A stretch of 34,516 bases of DNA from an uncultured Paraprevotella sp. (GCA_900766785.1 CAAFWT010000191.1:1-34516), one strand, 5' to 3'. Positions 7,601 to 15,499 are shown, numbered from the stretch's first letter. Made by a program: numbers and translations. Notes: a model not told the origin generated them from the letters alone.

Positions 7601-10364
7601 GGAAGGCATCAAGTATATCAATGGTAACAATGCAGAGATGGATGACACACCAGTTGCTTGTGTGACGGCTGAGGATGGCTCTGTGGCCTATGTTGCCAAC
7701 GGCAAGAGCTGGCAGAACGTGAAATGGTATCAGCAGATAGATACAGACCTGCAACCAGTGCTCGACCCCTCGCATGGTATCGTATATCGCTCTCAAGAGG
7801 GTTATTCGTCCAAGACTGCCGATCAGTATGCAGAGATGGCTTCCGACTTGATTTCAGAGGCTCAGTATTTCACAGATCCCGAGGAGCATCCTGCACAGAA
7901 GTCATTGGTGGCAGATTACCTGGCTGAGGTAGAGAAACTTTCTGAGGTAACTTCCTTTGAGGAACTCTTGGCTGCTTATTATCCTGCCATTGCAGATAAG
8001 AGACAGAAAGTGGATGCCAGCATGGCTGCTTATGAGGCTTACATAGATAAGGTGGAGGCTACACGCCAGTATCTGCTGGATAATGCGGACGATTTCAAGG
8101 GCGGTCCTGCTTACCAGAAGTTGGAGAGCTACTTGAGCGAGGATATTACCGATCCCGATGAGGAGGAGTTCCCCAATGGTTCGTATGCTTACATCATTGA
8201 TGTGGAGAACCTCCTGCTCGACGTGGATGCTCTCAATGCCGAGATATCTTTCATCAATAAGATGCTTGAGGATGCTCTCAACGAGGGTCTCAACCCTGGT
8301 GCTGATGCCACATCCTTCTTGGTGAATGCCGACTTTAGCGATGGCCTGAACGGGTGGGAAGGTGACAAGATAGGCAGTGTATCAAAGGGTGAGACCATTG
8401 ACCTGCATGTGGTGGAGCACTGGACCAATAAAGCCTTCGACCTCAACCAGACAGTTGTCCTGCCCGAGAATGGCCTCTATGAGGTGGTGATGAATGGCGC
8501 ATACCGAGTGGGTGGTGAGGTTAACTCCGACATGCATGCCCCCATGCTCTATATGAATGAGAACCAGACCTTCCTGCAGTCCACCATCGAGGACGTTGTC
8601 TCTGCCGATGAGGCTGAGGATATGGTGAACTGCTGGATTACTGGTAGCATACCCGACTATCAGCTTAAGGATGCTGATGACAATGTGATAGCTTACGTTC
8701 CTCATGGTGCTCAGAGTGCTGCTTATGCATTCAATGCAGGACGTTATGAGAACCGCCTGGTGGTGAACGTGACCGATGGTACCCTCAAGGTGGGCGTAAG
8801 ACATCCTCACAAGATCTATACCGACTTGGATTGGACCGACTTTGCCAACTTCCGCCTGAGATATCTGGGTACTATGGAGGAAGTAGGTGATGCCATGGAT
8901 GCCACTGTAAGCAGTATGTGTGCAAGAGCCAAGCATATCTTGTCCACAGAACCCAATGAGACAAACTATCGCTTCAATCCCAACTATTACAATGGTCTCA
9001 GAACAGAACTGGAGACAGCCGTACAGACTGCAGAGCAGGCATCTGCTGCCGAGCAGAAGTATGAGGCCATCTGCCAGATAGGTGAAATCTTCGGTAAGAT
9101 ATATGAGTGCCAGTATCATTATGCCGACCTGGTGGCTTATAGCGATGCCATGAGCAAAGCTATCGAACTGCTCCGTGCCAACAGCACCATTTCCGAGGAG
9201 GAAGATGTTATGGCATATAATATGATTACCAAGACCCAGAACGGATACAATGACGGTACGTATACCGCCGAAGAGGCCGCAGCAGGTGGAGACCTGAAGG
9301 ACGTTTCATTCTATCCCAACGTTGACGAGGATGGCTCTTTGAAGATATCAGATGCCAAGGGCTTGACTGTGTTTGCTGCCATGGTATCGGCAGGGATGAC
9401 CAATCTGAATGTCCGCATGGAAGATGATATCGTTGCCGATGAAGGCTTCATAATGATAGGCGGAAACGTAACCGGTACTGATTATAAGTATAATGGTACG
9501 TTTGACGGTATGGGACATACCCTCACTGTGAACTTCGACAATACCGGTGTCAATCAGACGGGTATCTTCGGCCATACAGGTGATGCCACCATCAAGAATG
9601 TGAAGTTTACCGGCAGCATCAAGGGTGCCAACAATACCGGTCTGGTGGGTCAGATCAATGGTAAGACTCGCTTTGAGAATGTGGAGAGCAATCTGAACAT
9701 CTATGGTGGCAATAATGTAGGCGGATTTGCCGGTGCGGCCTACGATGGTCCTCATTACTTCAACAACTGCTTGTTCTCTGGTCGTGTGGAAGCCTATACC
9801 AATGGTGCAGGCGGATTCTACGGATGGTCATCCAACAACGTGGTTTATGCAGACAACAGTCTCTCTATCGGTGAGGTAGTGGGAGACCAGAGTGCTTACT
9901 TCTTCCGCGTGAAGTGTGACGGTACTGTGGGCACAGCAGGTGCAGCCGGTTGTTATGTGTATGGTGGCAATATGTATTTCTTGCGCACCAGCGATCCCAG
10001 CGTCCTGGTATCTGGTACTCCTCTCTGGTGGGGTGAGTTCCTTACCGATGTGATTCTGGAGGTGGATGCCAATGATTTGGCATCGGGTAAGGTTTGTCAT
10101 ACACTGAATGCTGGCAACGAGGACAATCCCGCTTGGCGTCAGACTCTGAAGGTGGACGATACTCCTTTGCTCAACAGTGATCACCTGCAGGTGTTCTTCA
10201 GCGAAGAGAAGGGTTATTACAACAATCTGCCCGATGCCATAGAGGCCGTTGAGGAAGGCAGTGCCACAGGTACCGATGCATGCTTTGACCTGACGGGCCG
10301 CAAGGTAGAGCGTCCTGCCAAGGGCATCTACATCATCGGTGGCAGAAAGGTTCTTGTCAAGTAA
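4689..10364 (+). CDS. Giant secreted GLUG-like repeat protein with T9SS-type tail
   Basis: This is a 1,891-residue surface or secreted protein of unknown function. A signal peptide ends near VWAQS (about residue 20). Four repeat blocks each open with G-T-F-D-G-x-G-H-T (about residues 88, 484, 808 and 1603) and continue with NVxxxG and GGFxG turns, like the GLUG-type beta-helix repeats of bacterial adhesins. Blocks one and two end with a conserved section (LNGDQSD, QVYAxGRKHCDG, then DGVCDYCG or NGVCTYCS), where a CxxC pair suggests a small metal-binding or disulfide knob. Between blocks three and four are helical stretches (about 1060-1200 and 1410-1520) around a jelly-roll-like domain (about 1209-1400). 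The C-terminus (DLTGRKV, KGIYIIGGRKVLVK) resembles a short Prevotella-style T9SS sorting signal. An adhesin or glycan-binding role is inference. The gene stands alone between its promoter and a strong terminator. Confidence 0.88.
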   Translation: MRKLLLLMLSVMVVGSVWAQSANTSVSGTVPVQGGQMKVDEADATDLLITSDEDWQTFTANANQYASSNVKLDADIQVATMFAATFTGTFDGQGHTIMYAEGFKPTADFALFQAAGEGASFRNFEVKGTLNMLHKFAGVALEVNGPTTIENVKVSANVTSSGFPLSGFVVSNTSQLDVTGCEFSGSLKCTQGASADIAGFISVMNGASAFKFRNCASTGKIELTNGSSVAGWRAGGFVSTNTSTLKADCEFTNCLMSAEIIQANGSERLGGLVGSPNADGSSYIMKGCLITGTVKRWNSNSDPTLIVQQNCLVLGCGTWKKMGSNTKVENCFYTSSTEMNETVMNEFRKVDDEQVSSGALCYSLNGDQSDVAWYQTLNEDATPLLDNTHKQVYASGRKHCDGSDYDEVTYNNESGEVTQDEHNYVDGVCDYCGELHTEDGYVIISGPASWNAWVEKLRAGAMNTSAKLTCDLAVTEKLPDGFCGTFDGQGHTININIGAETGKYALFSTVSSCTIRNLVIEGVLTGESNTAPVASYVNGETLLENIITKVNVTQTTLNDGNCSGMIGMAQSKVTMRNCISASTVKATKDAGGFAGWAGGQTINMENCAMIGDVTVNQGASSVFLRIRHSDCNVTMTNCYYTPCTPTILSGNGTEMAVTATQIQNSDVKSGLLCYALNGDQSDIHFYQTLPDDEMPTVNAEHKQVYANGRKHCDGTDYDDLYYSNEEGSTEVDEHDYDNGVCTYCSALKLNENGQFEINDNRTFAAFSKAVNAGDYSLNAILIDDVYDVAMGGAGSECEMIGINQPYCGTFDGQGHTLSVNVDGNNGDAGVFAKVSDATIKNLVVEGTVRNGGQTGFIGNNTTGSPVLQNIIINLDIEGKTNVGGVCGNSNNGAKPLTLENVMFAGKVKYVGNANQNGIGGFVGWAYDTKFTMNNCIMIGDIDLGTGTTPAQMLRVRSTCTIASKDCAYIPVEGIKYINGNNAEMDDTPVACVTAEDGSVAYVANGKSWQNVKWYQQIDTDLQPVLDPSHGIVYRSQEGYSSKTADQYAEMASDLISEAQYFTDPEEHPAQKSLVADYLAEVEKLSEVTSFEELLAAYYPAIADKRQKVDASMAAYEAYIDKVEATRQYLLDNADDFKGGPAYQKLESYLSEDITDPDEEEFPNGSYAYIIDVENLLLDVDALNAEISFINKMLEDALNEGLNPGADATSFLVNADFSDGLNGWEGDKIGSVSKGETIDLHVVEHWTNKAFDLNQTVVLPENGLYEVVMNGAYRVGGEVNSDMHAPMLYMNENQTFLQSTIEDVVSADEAEDMVNCWITGSIPDYQLKDADDNVIAYVPHGAQSAAYAFNAGRYENRLVVNVTDGTLKVGVRHPHKIYTDLDWTDFANFRLRYLGTMEEVGDAMDATVSSMCARAKHILSTEPNETNYRFNPNYYNGLRTELETAVQTAEQASAAEQKYEAICQIGEIFGKIYECQYHYADLVAYSDAMSKAIELLRANSTISEEEDVMAYNMITKTQNGYNDGTYTAEEAAAGGDLKDVSFYPNVDEDGSLKISDAKGLTVFAAMVSAGMTNLNVRMEDDIVADEGFIMIGGNVTGTDYKYNGTFDGMGHTLTVNFDNTGVNQTGIFGHTGDATIKNVKFTGSIKGANNTGLVGQINGKTRFENVESNLNIYGGNNVGGFAGAAYDGPHYFNNCLFSGRVEAYTNGAGGFYGWSSNNVVYADNSLSIGEVVGDQSAYFFRVKCDGTVGTAGAAGCYVYGGNMYFLRTSDPSVLVSGTPLWWGEFLTDVILEVDANDLASGKVCHTLNAGNEDNPAWRQTLKVDDTPLLNSDHLQVFFSEEKGYYNNLPDAIEAVEEGSATGTDACFDLTGRKVERPAKGIYIIGGRKVLVK

Positions 10365-10390
10365 TCGCATTGCATCATCAGTATATCTGT

Positions 10391-10439
10391 GAGGTGGCCG
10401 GCTCCCTGCTGACAGGGAGAGGCCTCCTCATAGATTTTT
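10391..10439 (+). terminator. Strong nested terminator hairpin
   Basis: A long interrupted stem pairs GAGG, GGCC and CTCCCTG with CAGGGAG, GGCC and CCTC around a CTGA loop, followed by ATAGATTTTTA. It lies 27 bp past the stop of the giant repeat protein and separates it from the metallophosphoesterase unit downstream. Confidence 0.8.
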
Positions 10440-10477
10440 AGAAAAAGTGATAATCGTATCTAAAAAAGAATTTATAC

Positions 10478-11749
10478 ATGACATTTGTACATTCAAACAG
10501 GACACTTCTGCAAGTACTCTTTCTGCTGTCGGCCTCGTTAGGCATGCATGCACAAACATGGATGACAGCAGGTCCATATCTGCAGGAACTTACCAACGAT
10601 GCTGTGACTGTGGTCTTCGAGCATGGCATTCCTACAGTTTCTTGGATAGAGGTCAGAGAGAAGGGCAGTACAGAGGCCCAGAGCTTTTATCAGGTCATTG
10701 ATGGACAGATACAGATACAGCGTCAGATACTGGGCGAGAACGCTGTGGCTCCCGTGCAGAACTTTGCCATCAGAGCCCAGGGACTGAAACCTAACACTCA
10801 GTATGAATATCGGGTGCGCGGACGCAAAATAACCGATATGAATGCCGAGGGCGTCAGCCTGAGCAAAACTTCTACTGATTCCTATTCATCCCGATGGATG
10901 GAATTCCATACTCAGGACCCTTACAAGGAAGATCATCACATCTTTATCACCAGCGATTTGCATAATCGCCCCGATACGCTGGCCGCATTCCTGCGTCAAC
11001 TGGATTACTCCACCATAGACCATTTCCTGTATAATGGTGACATGACCGATTATGTGCAGACGGGTTCAAAAGCCCAGGATCCTTACACAGGATACATCAA
11101 CACCAGTGTGAATCTGTTTGCCAAGAACAAAGCCTTCGAGATGGTCAGAGGTAATCATGATACGCGAGGCAATATGTCTCGTCACTTCAAGGATTATTTC
11201 CCTCGCTCGAATGGCAAGATTTACAGCGCATCCCGATGGGGTGACCTCGAGGTTATCATGATAGACTGCGGTGAGGACAAGGTGGATACCCATCCAGAGT
11301 ATTACGGAATGGCAGCTTTCTACAAGTACCGTGAGGATATGGCCGAGTGGCTGAAACAACTCGTTCAGTCGGAGGAGTTCCTTACTGCCAAGTACCGCAT
11401 CGTCGTATGCCACTTCCCTGTGCTGAGAGATAATGCACGAAACAATGAGTTTGATGGGCAGCCCCATCTCTCTAGTCTCATCCTGCCTTTGCTGATGCAG
11501 TGTGACATAGACCTGTTTGTGGCCGGACATTATCATCATCCCTGTACCATAGATGGAGTCAACTATAAAGGTCAGGGCAACAAGTTTGAGGAATATATCA
11601 TAGGAGCAAAGTCTGCCATGAGGATTGATATTGAGAATGGAGAAATCAAGATCAAGGTGGTGGACTGTCACGGCTATGTGTTCCACGATAGGGTTATCAA
11701 GAATGCCAAGGACGGACAGAAGACCGTATTCCTGACCATTGGCGAATAG
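10478..11749 (+). CDS. Secreted calcineurin-like metallophosphoesterase (complete active site)
   Basis: This is a purple-acid-phosphatase-like phosphoesterase exported by a signal peptide ending near MHAQ (about residue 25). An Ig/fibronectin-like N-terminal domain spans about 28-145. The metallophosphoesterase domain follows with every hallmark motif: D160-x-H162, GD (D188) with D191, GNHD (N226, H227), H312 in CHFPV, and GHYH (H351, H353). It should therefore bind a dinuclear metal centre and hydrolyse phosphomono- or diesters; the substrate is unknown. The gene starts 39 bp after a strong terminator and I see no clear TAnnTTTG element in the gap. It is followed after 51 bp by an unknown secreted protein and then by a degenerate paralog, suggesting a three-gene transcription unit. 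Confidence 0.87.
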   Translation: MTFVHSNRTLLQVLFLLSASLGMHAQTWMTAGPYLQELTNDAVTVVFEHGIPTVSWIEVREKGSTEAQSFYQVIDGQIQIQRQILGENAVAPVQNFAIRAQGLKPNTQYEYRVRGRKITDMNAEGVSLSKTSTDSYSSRWMEFHTQDPYKEDHHIFITSDLHNRPDTLAAFLRQLDYSTIDHFLYNGDMTDYVQTGSKAQDPYTGYINTSVNLFAKNKAFEMVRGNHDTRGNMSRHFKDYFPRSNGKIYSASRWGDLEVIMIDCGEDKVDTHPEYYGMAAFYKYREDMAEWLKQLVQSEEFLTAKYRIVVCHFPVLRDNARNNEFDGQPHLSSLILPLLMQCDIDLFVAGHYHHPCTIDGVNYKGQGNKFEEYIIGAKSAMRIDIENGEIKIKVVDCHGYVFHDRVIKNAKDGQKTVFLTIGE

Positions 11750-11800
11750 AATCTCCATATGGCATATCCAACAAAAGATTCCAAATAGAATGGTAAAAGG

Positions 11801-13570
11801 ATGAAACATATAAGATACTATTTATTCTCCATACCTCTCTTGTGCCTCCTTTCTCCCTGGGTAAAAGCCCAGCAGGCGGTACACATCAAAGAGGGATTCT
11901 ATACCATCTCGCCCTTCCTGCTGCATGGCACAGGTTATGTGTATGGGTATGATACAGATGCATCTCGCGCACCTTATGGCAATGCTGCCGACTATGAGCG
12001 CCCATGTGGCAGGAATGGAGAGGCAGCCTATCTGTATGCTCAGCCATCCACAAGTGTCAGCTTGGTCAACAGTGCCTATTATTTCCGACCCTTGGAGGAT
12101 GGAACTTATTCTCTGCAGAGTCTTTCTGGGCAGGCCTACTCCTATCTGAGCATGGCAACGTATGACCGTCATTTGCTCATCCACACGGCACTGCCTGCAA
12201 AGGGATTCTCCCTCAAGCAGAAGGACGTGACCGCAGAGTCGCAGTGGGAAGAAGGAGAGCGTGCAGTACAGCAGTTCAAGTATGCTGCCCTTGCCGACTC
12301 GCTTGTCAGCGAGGCACACGGAATGGCCTCCATGGTGGTACTCACTCCAGTGGATTCGAGCCGCATCACCCCAGCCATGAGCATCCGCCTGGCCTTGAGT
12401 GATGCTCTGGGTGCCTTGGCAGTATATCGGGCAGGGGATAATCCCGGCGAGGTGTCAGAGATGATGGCTTATGCCCTGACCACGCTGACCGAAGAGGCTC
12501 AGCAGCTGGTGGATGACAAGAATACCACCCAGGAGCAGGCTGCAGAGATGATAGCGGCACTGCGTGAGCAAACGGAACAGTACATGCAGACCGCTGCCAC
12601 CGCCCTGAATCCTCTTGACGACGGATATTATTTCCTGGTCAATGCTTATAGGGCCTTCATGTTACGGCAGAAAAGAGAGAAGGGTCTGTCGGCCACGCCT
12701 GCAGAAGAGGGTAGGACACTCACCTGGCGCGATGTATCTGTCAATGATGGGGCCATGGCATTCCGCATCACTCCCACAGGAGAGGATTGCTATACCCTGA
12801 AGAGTTATGACCAGAGCCTCATCATGGATGATATGCTGGTCAGATACGATGCTGAGGGCACATGGACCATAGCTCACGCTTCCGACCCTGAGGCACTGAT
12901 GAATGCCGCCAACAATGCCACCAGCGTCACCTCCCTGTATGGTAACAATACGGCCGACACCATCGCCTTCGACCGCGAGGCTCATCTCTATGTGGGCCAT
13001 ACGGCATCGTGGTATCTGCGCAAGGCTTATCATCAGGTGACAGTCCCCTCTACAGGATGGGTGCCCCTCTCAGTAGCTTTCCCCGTGGAGATTCCCGAAG
13101 GCATACAGGCATATACGGTGGCAGAGAGAGACGGATCGCTGATTCTTGTTCCTTACAGTCAACCGGTCATCCCGGCATGCACGGCTGTTCTGCTCAAGGC
13201 AGCCAAGGGAACCTATACCCTATACAGTACCACTGCCGATGCTCCCTCTGTGCAGGACAATGTCCTGGTGCCCGTCAATGAGAACCTAAAGGGTATCACA
13301 TCAGGCAGTGTGCGAACGTTCAAAGTGAAGAATGGAGTTCCTGGCTTTTCCAAGGTGTCCAGCACGTCGCTCAATGCAGGTGTGACTTATATCCCATATC
13401 ATGAGGGCGAAGAGGATTTCTTGCCTCTGAAGGAGGATGAGACCCGCATCTCTGCTGTGCCCGGAGCAGGGGCAGGCGACGCGCCTGTGTATGATTTGCA
13501 GGGAAGAAAAGTGATAGACCAAAAGGCCGGAAATGTATATATAATAAACCATAAGAAGATATTGAAATGA
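11801..13570 (+). CDS. Secreted protein of unknown function with T9SS-like tail
   Basis: I do not recognise the family of this 589-residue protein. It has a signal peptide ending near VKAQQ (about residue 24). An N-terminal region (about 28-135) is rich in EGFYTISP- and EDGTYSL-type strands, a pattern repeated later (DDGYYFLVN, about 270), suggesting duplicated ligand-binding beta folds. A helical section (about 200-265) links them. The C-terminus (VYDLQGRKV followed by NVYIINHKKILK) resembles the tail of the giant repeat protein, so surface delivery by T9SS is likely. It sits between two metallophosphoesterases. Its stop codon overlaps the next start as ATGA, so the two are probably translationally coupled. 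Confidence 0.8.
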   Translation: MKHIRYYLFSIPLLCLLSPWVKAQQAVHIKEGFYTISPFLLHGTGYVYGYDTDASRAPYGNAADYERPCGRNGEAAYLYAQPSTSVSLVNSAYYFRPLEDGTYSLQSLSGQAYSYLSMATYDRHLLIHTALPAKGFSLKQKDVTAESQWEEGERAVQQFKYAALADSLVSEAHGMASMVVLTPVDSSRITPAMSIRLALSDALGALAVYRAGDNPGEVSEMMAYALTTLTEEAQQLVDDKNTTQEQAAEMIAALREQTEQYMQTAATALNPLDDGYYFLVNAYRAFMLRQKREKGLSATPAEEGRTLTWRDVSVNDGAMAFRITPTGEDCYTLKSYDQSLIMDDMLVRYDAEGTWTIAHASDPEALMNAANNATSVTSLYGNNTADTIAFDREAHLYVGHTASWYLRKAYHQVTVPSTGWVPLSVAFPVEIPEGIQAYTVAERDGSLILVPYSQPVIPACTAVLLKAAKGTYTLYSTTADAPSVQDNVLVPVNENLKGITSGSVRTFKVKNGVPGFSKVSSTSLNAGVTYIPYHEGEEDFLPLKEDETRISAVPGAGAGDAPVYDLQGRKVIDQKAGNVYIINHKKILK

Positions 13571-14784
13571 CAAAGTACAGACTATTCATAACATTGGGAT
13601 TGCTATGGTTCTTCCTATCTGTTGCCCAGGCTCAGGAGTGGTTGAAGGCAGGCCCTTATCTGCAGGAACTCACCGAGGATGGTGTGACCATAGTTTTCGA
13701 GAATACCCTCAAGCCCTTCTCCTGGGTGGAACTAAGAAGAATAGGGAGCACTAGTGTGACCAAGTATTATGACGACCGCGACGGACAGCATCAGATCTAT
13801 AGTGAGGTGATAGCCCCTCAGCAGGCTGCCCCCTTGCAGAACTTCACCATCAGGGTGGACGGTCTGCAGCCTGCCACGCAGTATGAATACAGGGTATGTA
13901 CCCAGCTGGTCAATTGGGTGCAGCCTTACAGCGCGTCGGTAGGAGACGTGTATGAGGGTGACTGGTACACATTCACCACTCTTGATCCTAATGCTACAGA
14001 ACATCATCTGGTGGTGGTGAGTGACATGCATTGCCGGCCCGATGTGCTGGAGCAGACTCTCGTGGCACTTGACTACCAGAGTGCCAATCATATCATCTAT
14101 GCGGGAGATATGATGAACAATATGCAGATACAGGACAATACGGTCATGGCTCCCGAGGAACCCTATGCCTCCTTTGTCAACAAGAGTGTGGAACTCTTTG
14201 CTCACAACCAGGACTTCACCATCTTGCGAGGTGAGGGAGAGACCAGAGGAGATATCTCCAGATTCTTCCGTCAGTACTTCCCTCACTGTTCGGGCAAACT
14301 CTACAATGCTTACCGATGGGGTGACCTGATGGTCGTGGTCCTTGATGGTGGTGAGTCAAAGGCCGATGGCGACCCTATGGCCGATGTCACCAATCTGGGT
14401 ATGTTCAAGCCCTACAGAGAGGAACAGGCTCGCTGGTTGGCCCAACTGATAGAGACCGAAGCATACCGCACAGCCAAGTATCGCATTGTATTCAGCCATT
14501 TCCCTGTCACCAACGAGACACTGGGAGAGGATGAGGCTGGCGCTGCACATTTCGCTCAGGTGATGCTTCCTGTGCTCAACAGGGGTAATGTGGACTTACT
14601 GGTGGCGGGACATCGTCATCCAGAAGAGCCCACCTTAATCAGTAAGGGAAGCAAGGGAAATGAATTCCCCGTGCTCATTCAAGGTCATAATTTCGGCGCA
14701 CGTATAGATATCGTGGATGAGAAGATATCCATCACCACTGCCGGAGGAACGGTTCAGACCCGTGTGAAGAGTCTGAAAAGATAA
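13567..14784 (+). CDS. Metallophosphoesterase paralog with altered GNHD motif
   Basis: This is a 405-residue paralog of the enzyme encoded at 10478, with a signal peptide ending near AQAQ (about residue 23) and the same AGPYLQELT-type N-terminal domain. It keeps D153-x-H155, GD (D181), SHFPV and GHRH. The motif aligned with GNHD reads GEGE (residues 222-225), replacing the metal-ligand Asn and the catalytic His, and the GDxxD motif is GDMMN. The flanking residues (R-G-x-x-x-T-R-G) align without gaps, so this is substitution and not a frameshift. It may be a non-catalytic or altered-specificity member that works with the intact paralog. The ATGA overlap with the preceding gene implies coupling. 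Confidence 0.85.
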   Translation: MTKYRLFITLGLLWFFLSVAQAQEWLKAGPYLQELTEDGVTIVFENTLKPFSWVELRRIGSTSVTKYYDDRDGQHQIYSEVIAPQQAAPLQNFTIRVDGLQPATQYEYRVCTQLVNWVQPYSASVGDVYEGDWYTFTTLDPNATEHHLVVVSDMHCRPDVLEQTLVALDYQSANHIIYAGDMMNNMQIQDNTVMAPEEPYASFVNKSVELFAHNQDFTILRGEGETRGDISRFFRQYFPHCSGKLYNAYRWGDLMVVVLDGGESKADGDPMADVTNLGMFKPYREEQARWLAQLIETEAYRTAKYRIVFSHFPVTNETLGEDEAGAAHFAQVMLPVLNRGNVDLLVAGHRHPEEPTLISKGSKGNEFPVLIQGHNFGARIDIVDEKISITTAGGTVQTRVKSLKR

Positions 14785-14811
14785 TCCGGGAACTGTTATC
14801 ACCTATCCACG

Positions 14812-14844
14812 AGGGGGGAGGACTGCTTGCGGTCTCTCCCCCTT
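14812..14844 (+). terminator. Terminator-like GC hairpin between convergent genes
   Basis: AGGGGGGAG and GAC pair with GTC and CTCCCCCTT (one bulged T) around an 8-nt loop. It lies 27 bp past the stop of the second metallophosphoesterase. No T-tract follows on the plus strand, so termination strength is uncertain. Confidence 0.5.
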
Positions 14845-14890
14845 CCCCTCTGTGCTCTGCCCACTGCCCCAAAGCAATGTGGTGGAAGAT

Positions 14891-14946
14891 GCAGTGCACT
14901 GCAGGGAAGGTTTCAGTGCACTGCAGGGAGGGTTTCAGTGCACTGC
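14891..14946 (+). repeat. Palindromic 22-bp tandem array B
   Basis: Three 12-bp units start at 14891, 14913 and 14935, exactly 22 bp apart, each holding the perfect 10-bp palindrome CAGTGCACTG; the first is a perfect 12-mer, GCAGTGCACTGC. The 10-bp spacers are AGGGAAGGTT and AGGGAGGGTT. The last unit is followed by another small inverted repeat (CGTCT, G, AGACG) at 14946-14956. The array lies between convergent genes, 106 bp past the second metallophosphoesterase and 88 bp from the recX stop. Period, CA-N6-TG palindrome frame and spacer consensus match array A. Confidence 0.88.
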
Positions 14947-15034
14947 GTCTGAGACGGCTAAAATGGCATGGTATTTCTGTTGCCGTGATGTGGGCATATG
15001 TGTAACGGCCGACAGGACCAAAACTGAGGCCCTG

Positions 15035-15499
15035 TCACTCTTCTGCAATATCCACCAGCCTGAAGATGAGTTCGGGCTCAAAACCATGTGAATAGGCATG
15101 GCGGAGCAGCTTCTGCTTCAGAGTATAACCATCCGTTTCGCGCAGGGTCTTGGCTTTTCTGTCGATAGTTTCCCTCAGAATCTTCTCATACTCATTCTGG
15201 TCCAGAGCCTCCAGTCCCTGTTCGATATCCTCCTGTGCCAGAGCCTGCATCCTCAGAGCCTGCCTGATCTTGATGCGTCCCCAGTGGTTGTAGCGCATCT
15301 TGTCGTTGGAGTAGGCGCGGCAATATCGTCTCTCATCGATGTATTTCTCCTGCTTTAGGTATGTGATGATGCGCTCGCTCTTCTCTTCATCCATGCCCCA
15401 TGCCGACAGTTTCTCTCTTATCTGGCTGGTGCATTTCTCAGCTCCGCTACATAAGGCGGCAGCCTTAGCCAAAGCCTGCTCTTCGGTCAGTTCTTTCAT
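15035..15499 (-). CDS. recX: Regulatory protein RecX
   Basis: RecX modulates RecA by binding the RecA filament and limiting recombinase and SOS activity. The 154-residue product is all-helical with the typical repeated three-helix pattern: a first repeat with REKLSAWGM and IITYLKQEKYIDERRYCRAYSNDK, then NHWGRIKIRQALRMQ and a C-terminal third repeat. Length fits the family. The start codon overlaps the stop of prmC upstream as ATGA, so it is probably co-transcribed and coupled with it. recA is not in the window. Confidence 0.9.
   Translation of the reverse strand: MKELTEEQALAKAAALCSGAEKCTSQIREKLSAWGMDEEKSERIITYLKQEKYIDERRYCRAYSNDKMRYNHWGRIKIRQALRMQALAQEDIEQGLEALDQNEYEKILRETIDRKAKTLRETDGYTLKQKLLRHAYSHGFEPELIFRLVDIAEE

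Noticed and set aside
4767..10370. Long minus-strand open frames opposite the giant repeat protein
   Set aside because: They mirror the biased codon use of the plus-strand gene; their translations are low-complexity shadows with no domain.
13567..14784. Frameshift or pseudogene explanation for the GEGE motif
   Set aside because: The reading frame is intact over its full length and aligns without gaps on both sides of the motif.
14852..15091. Plus-strand 79-codon open frame between the second phosphoesterase and recX
   Set aside because: It runs through the palindromic array and into the recX coding region antisense; the composition is repeat-derived and there is no recognisable protein.
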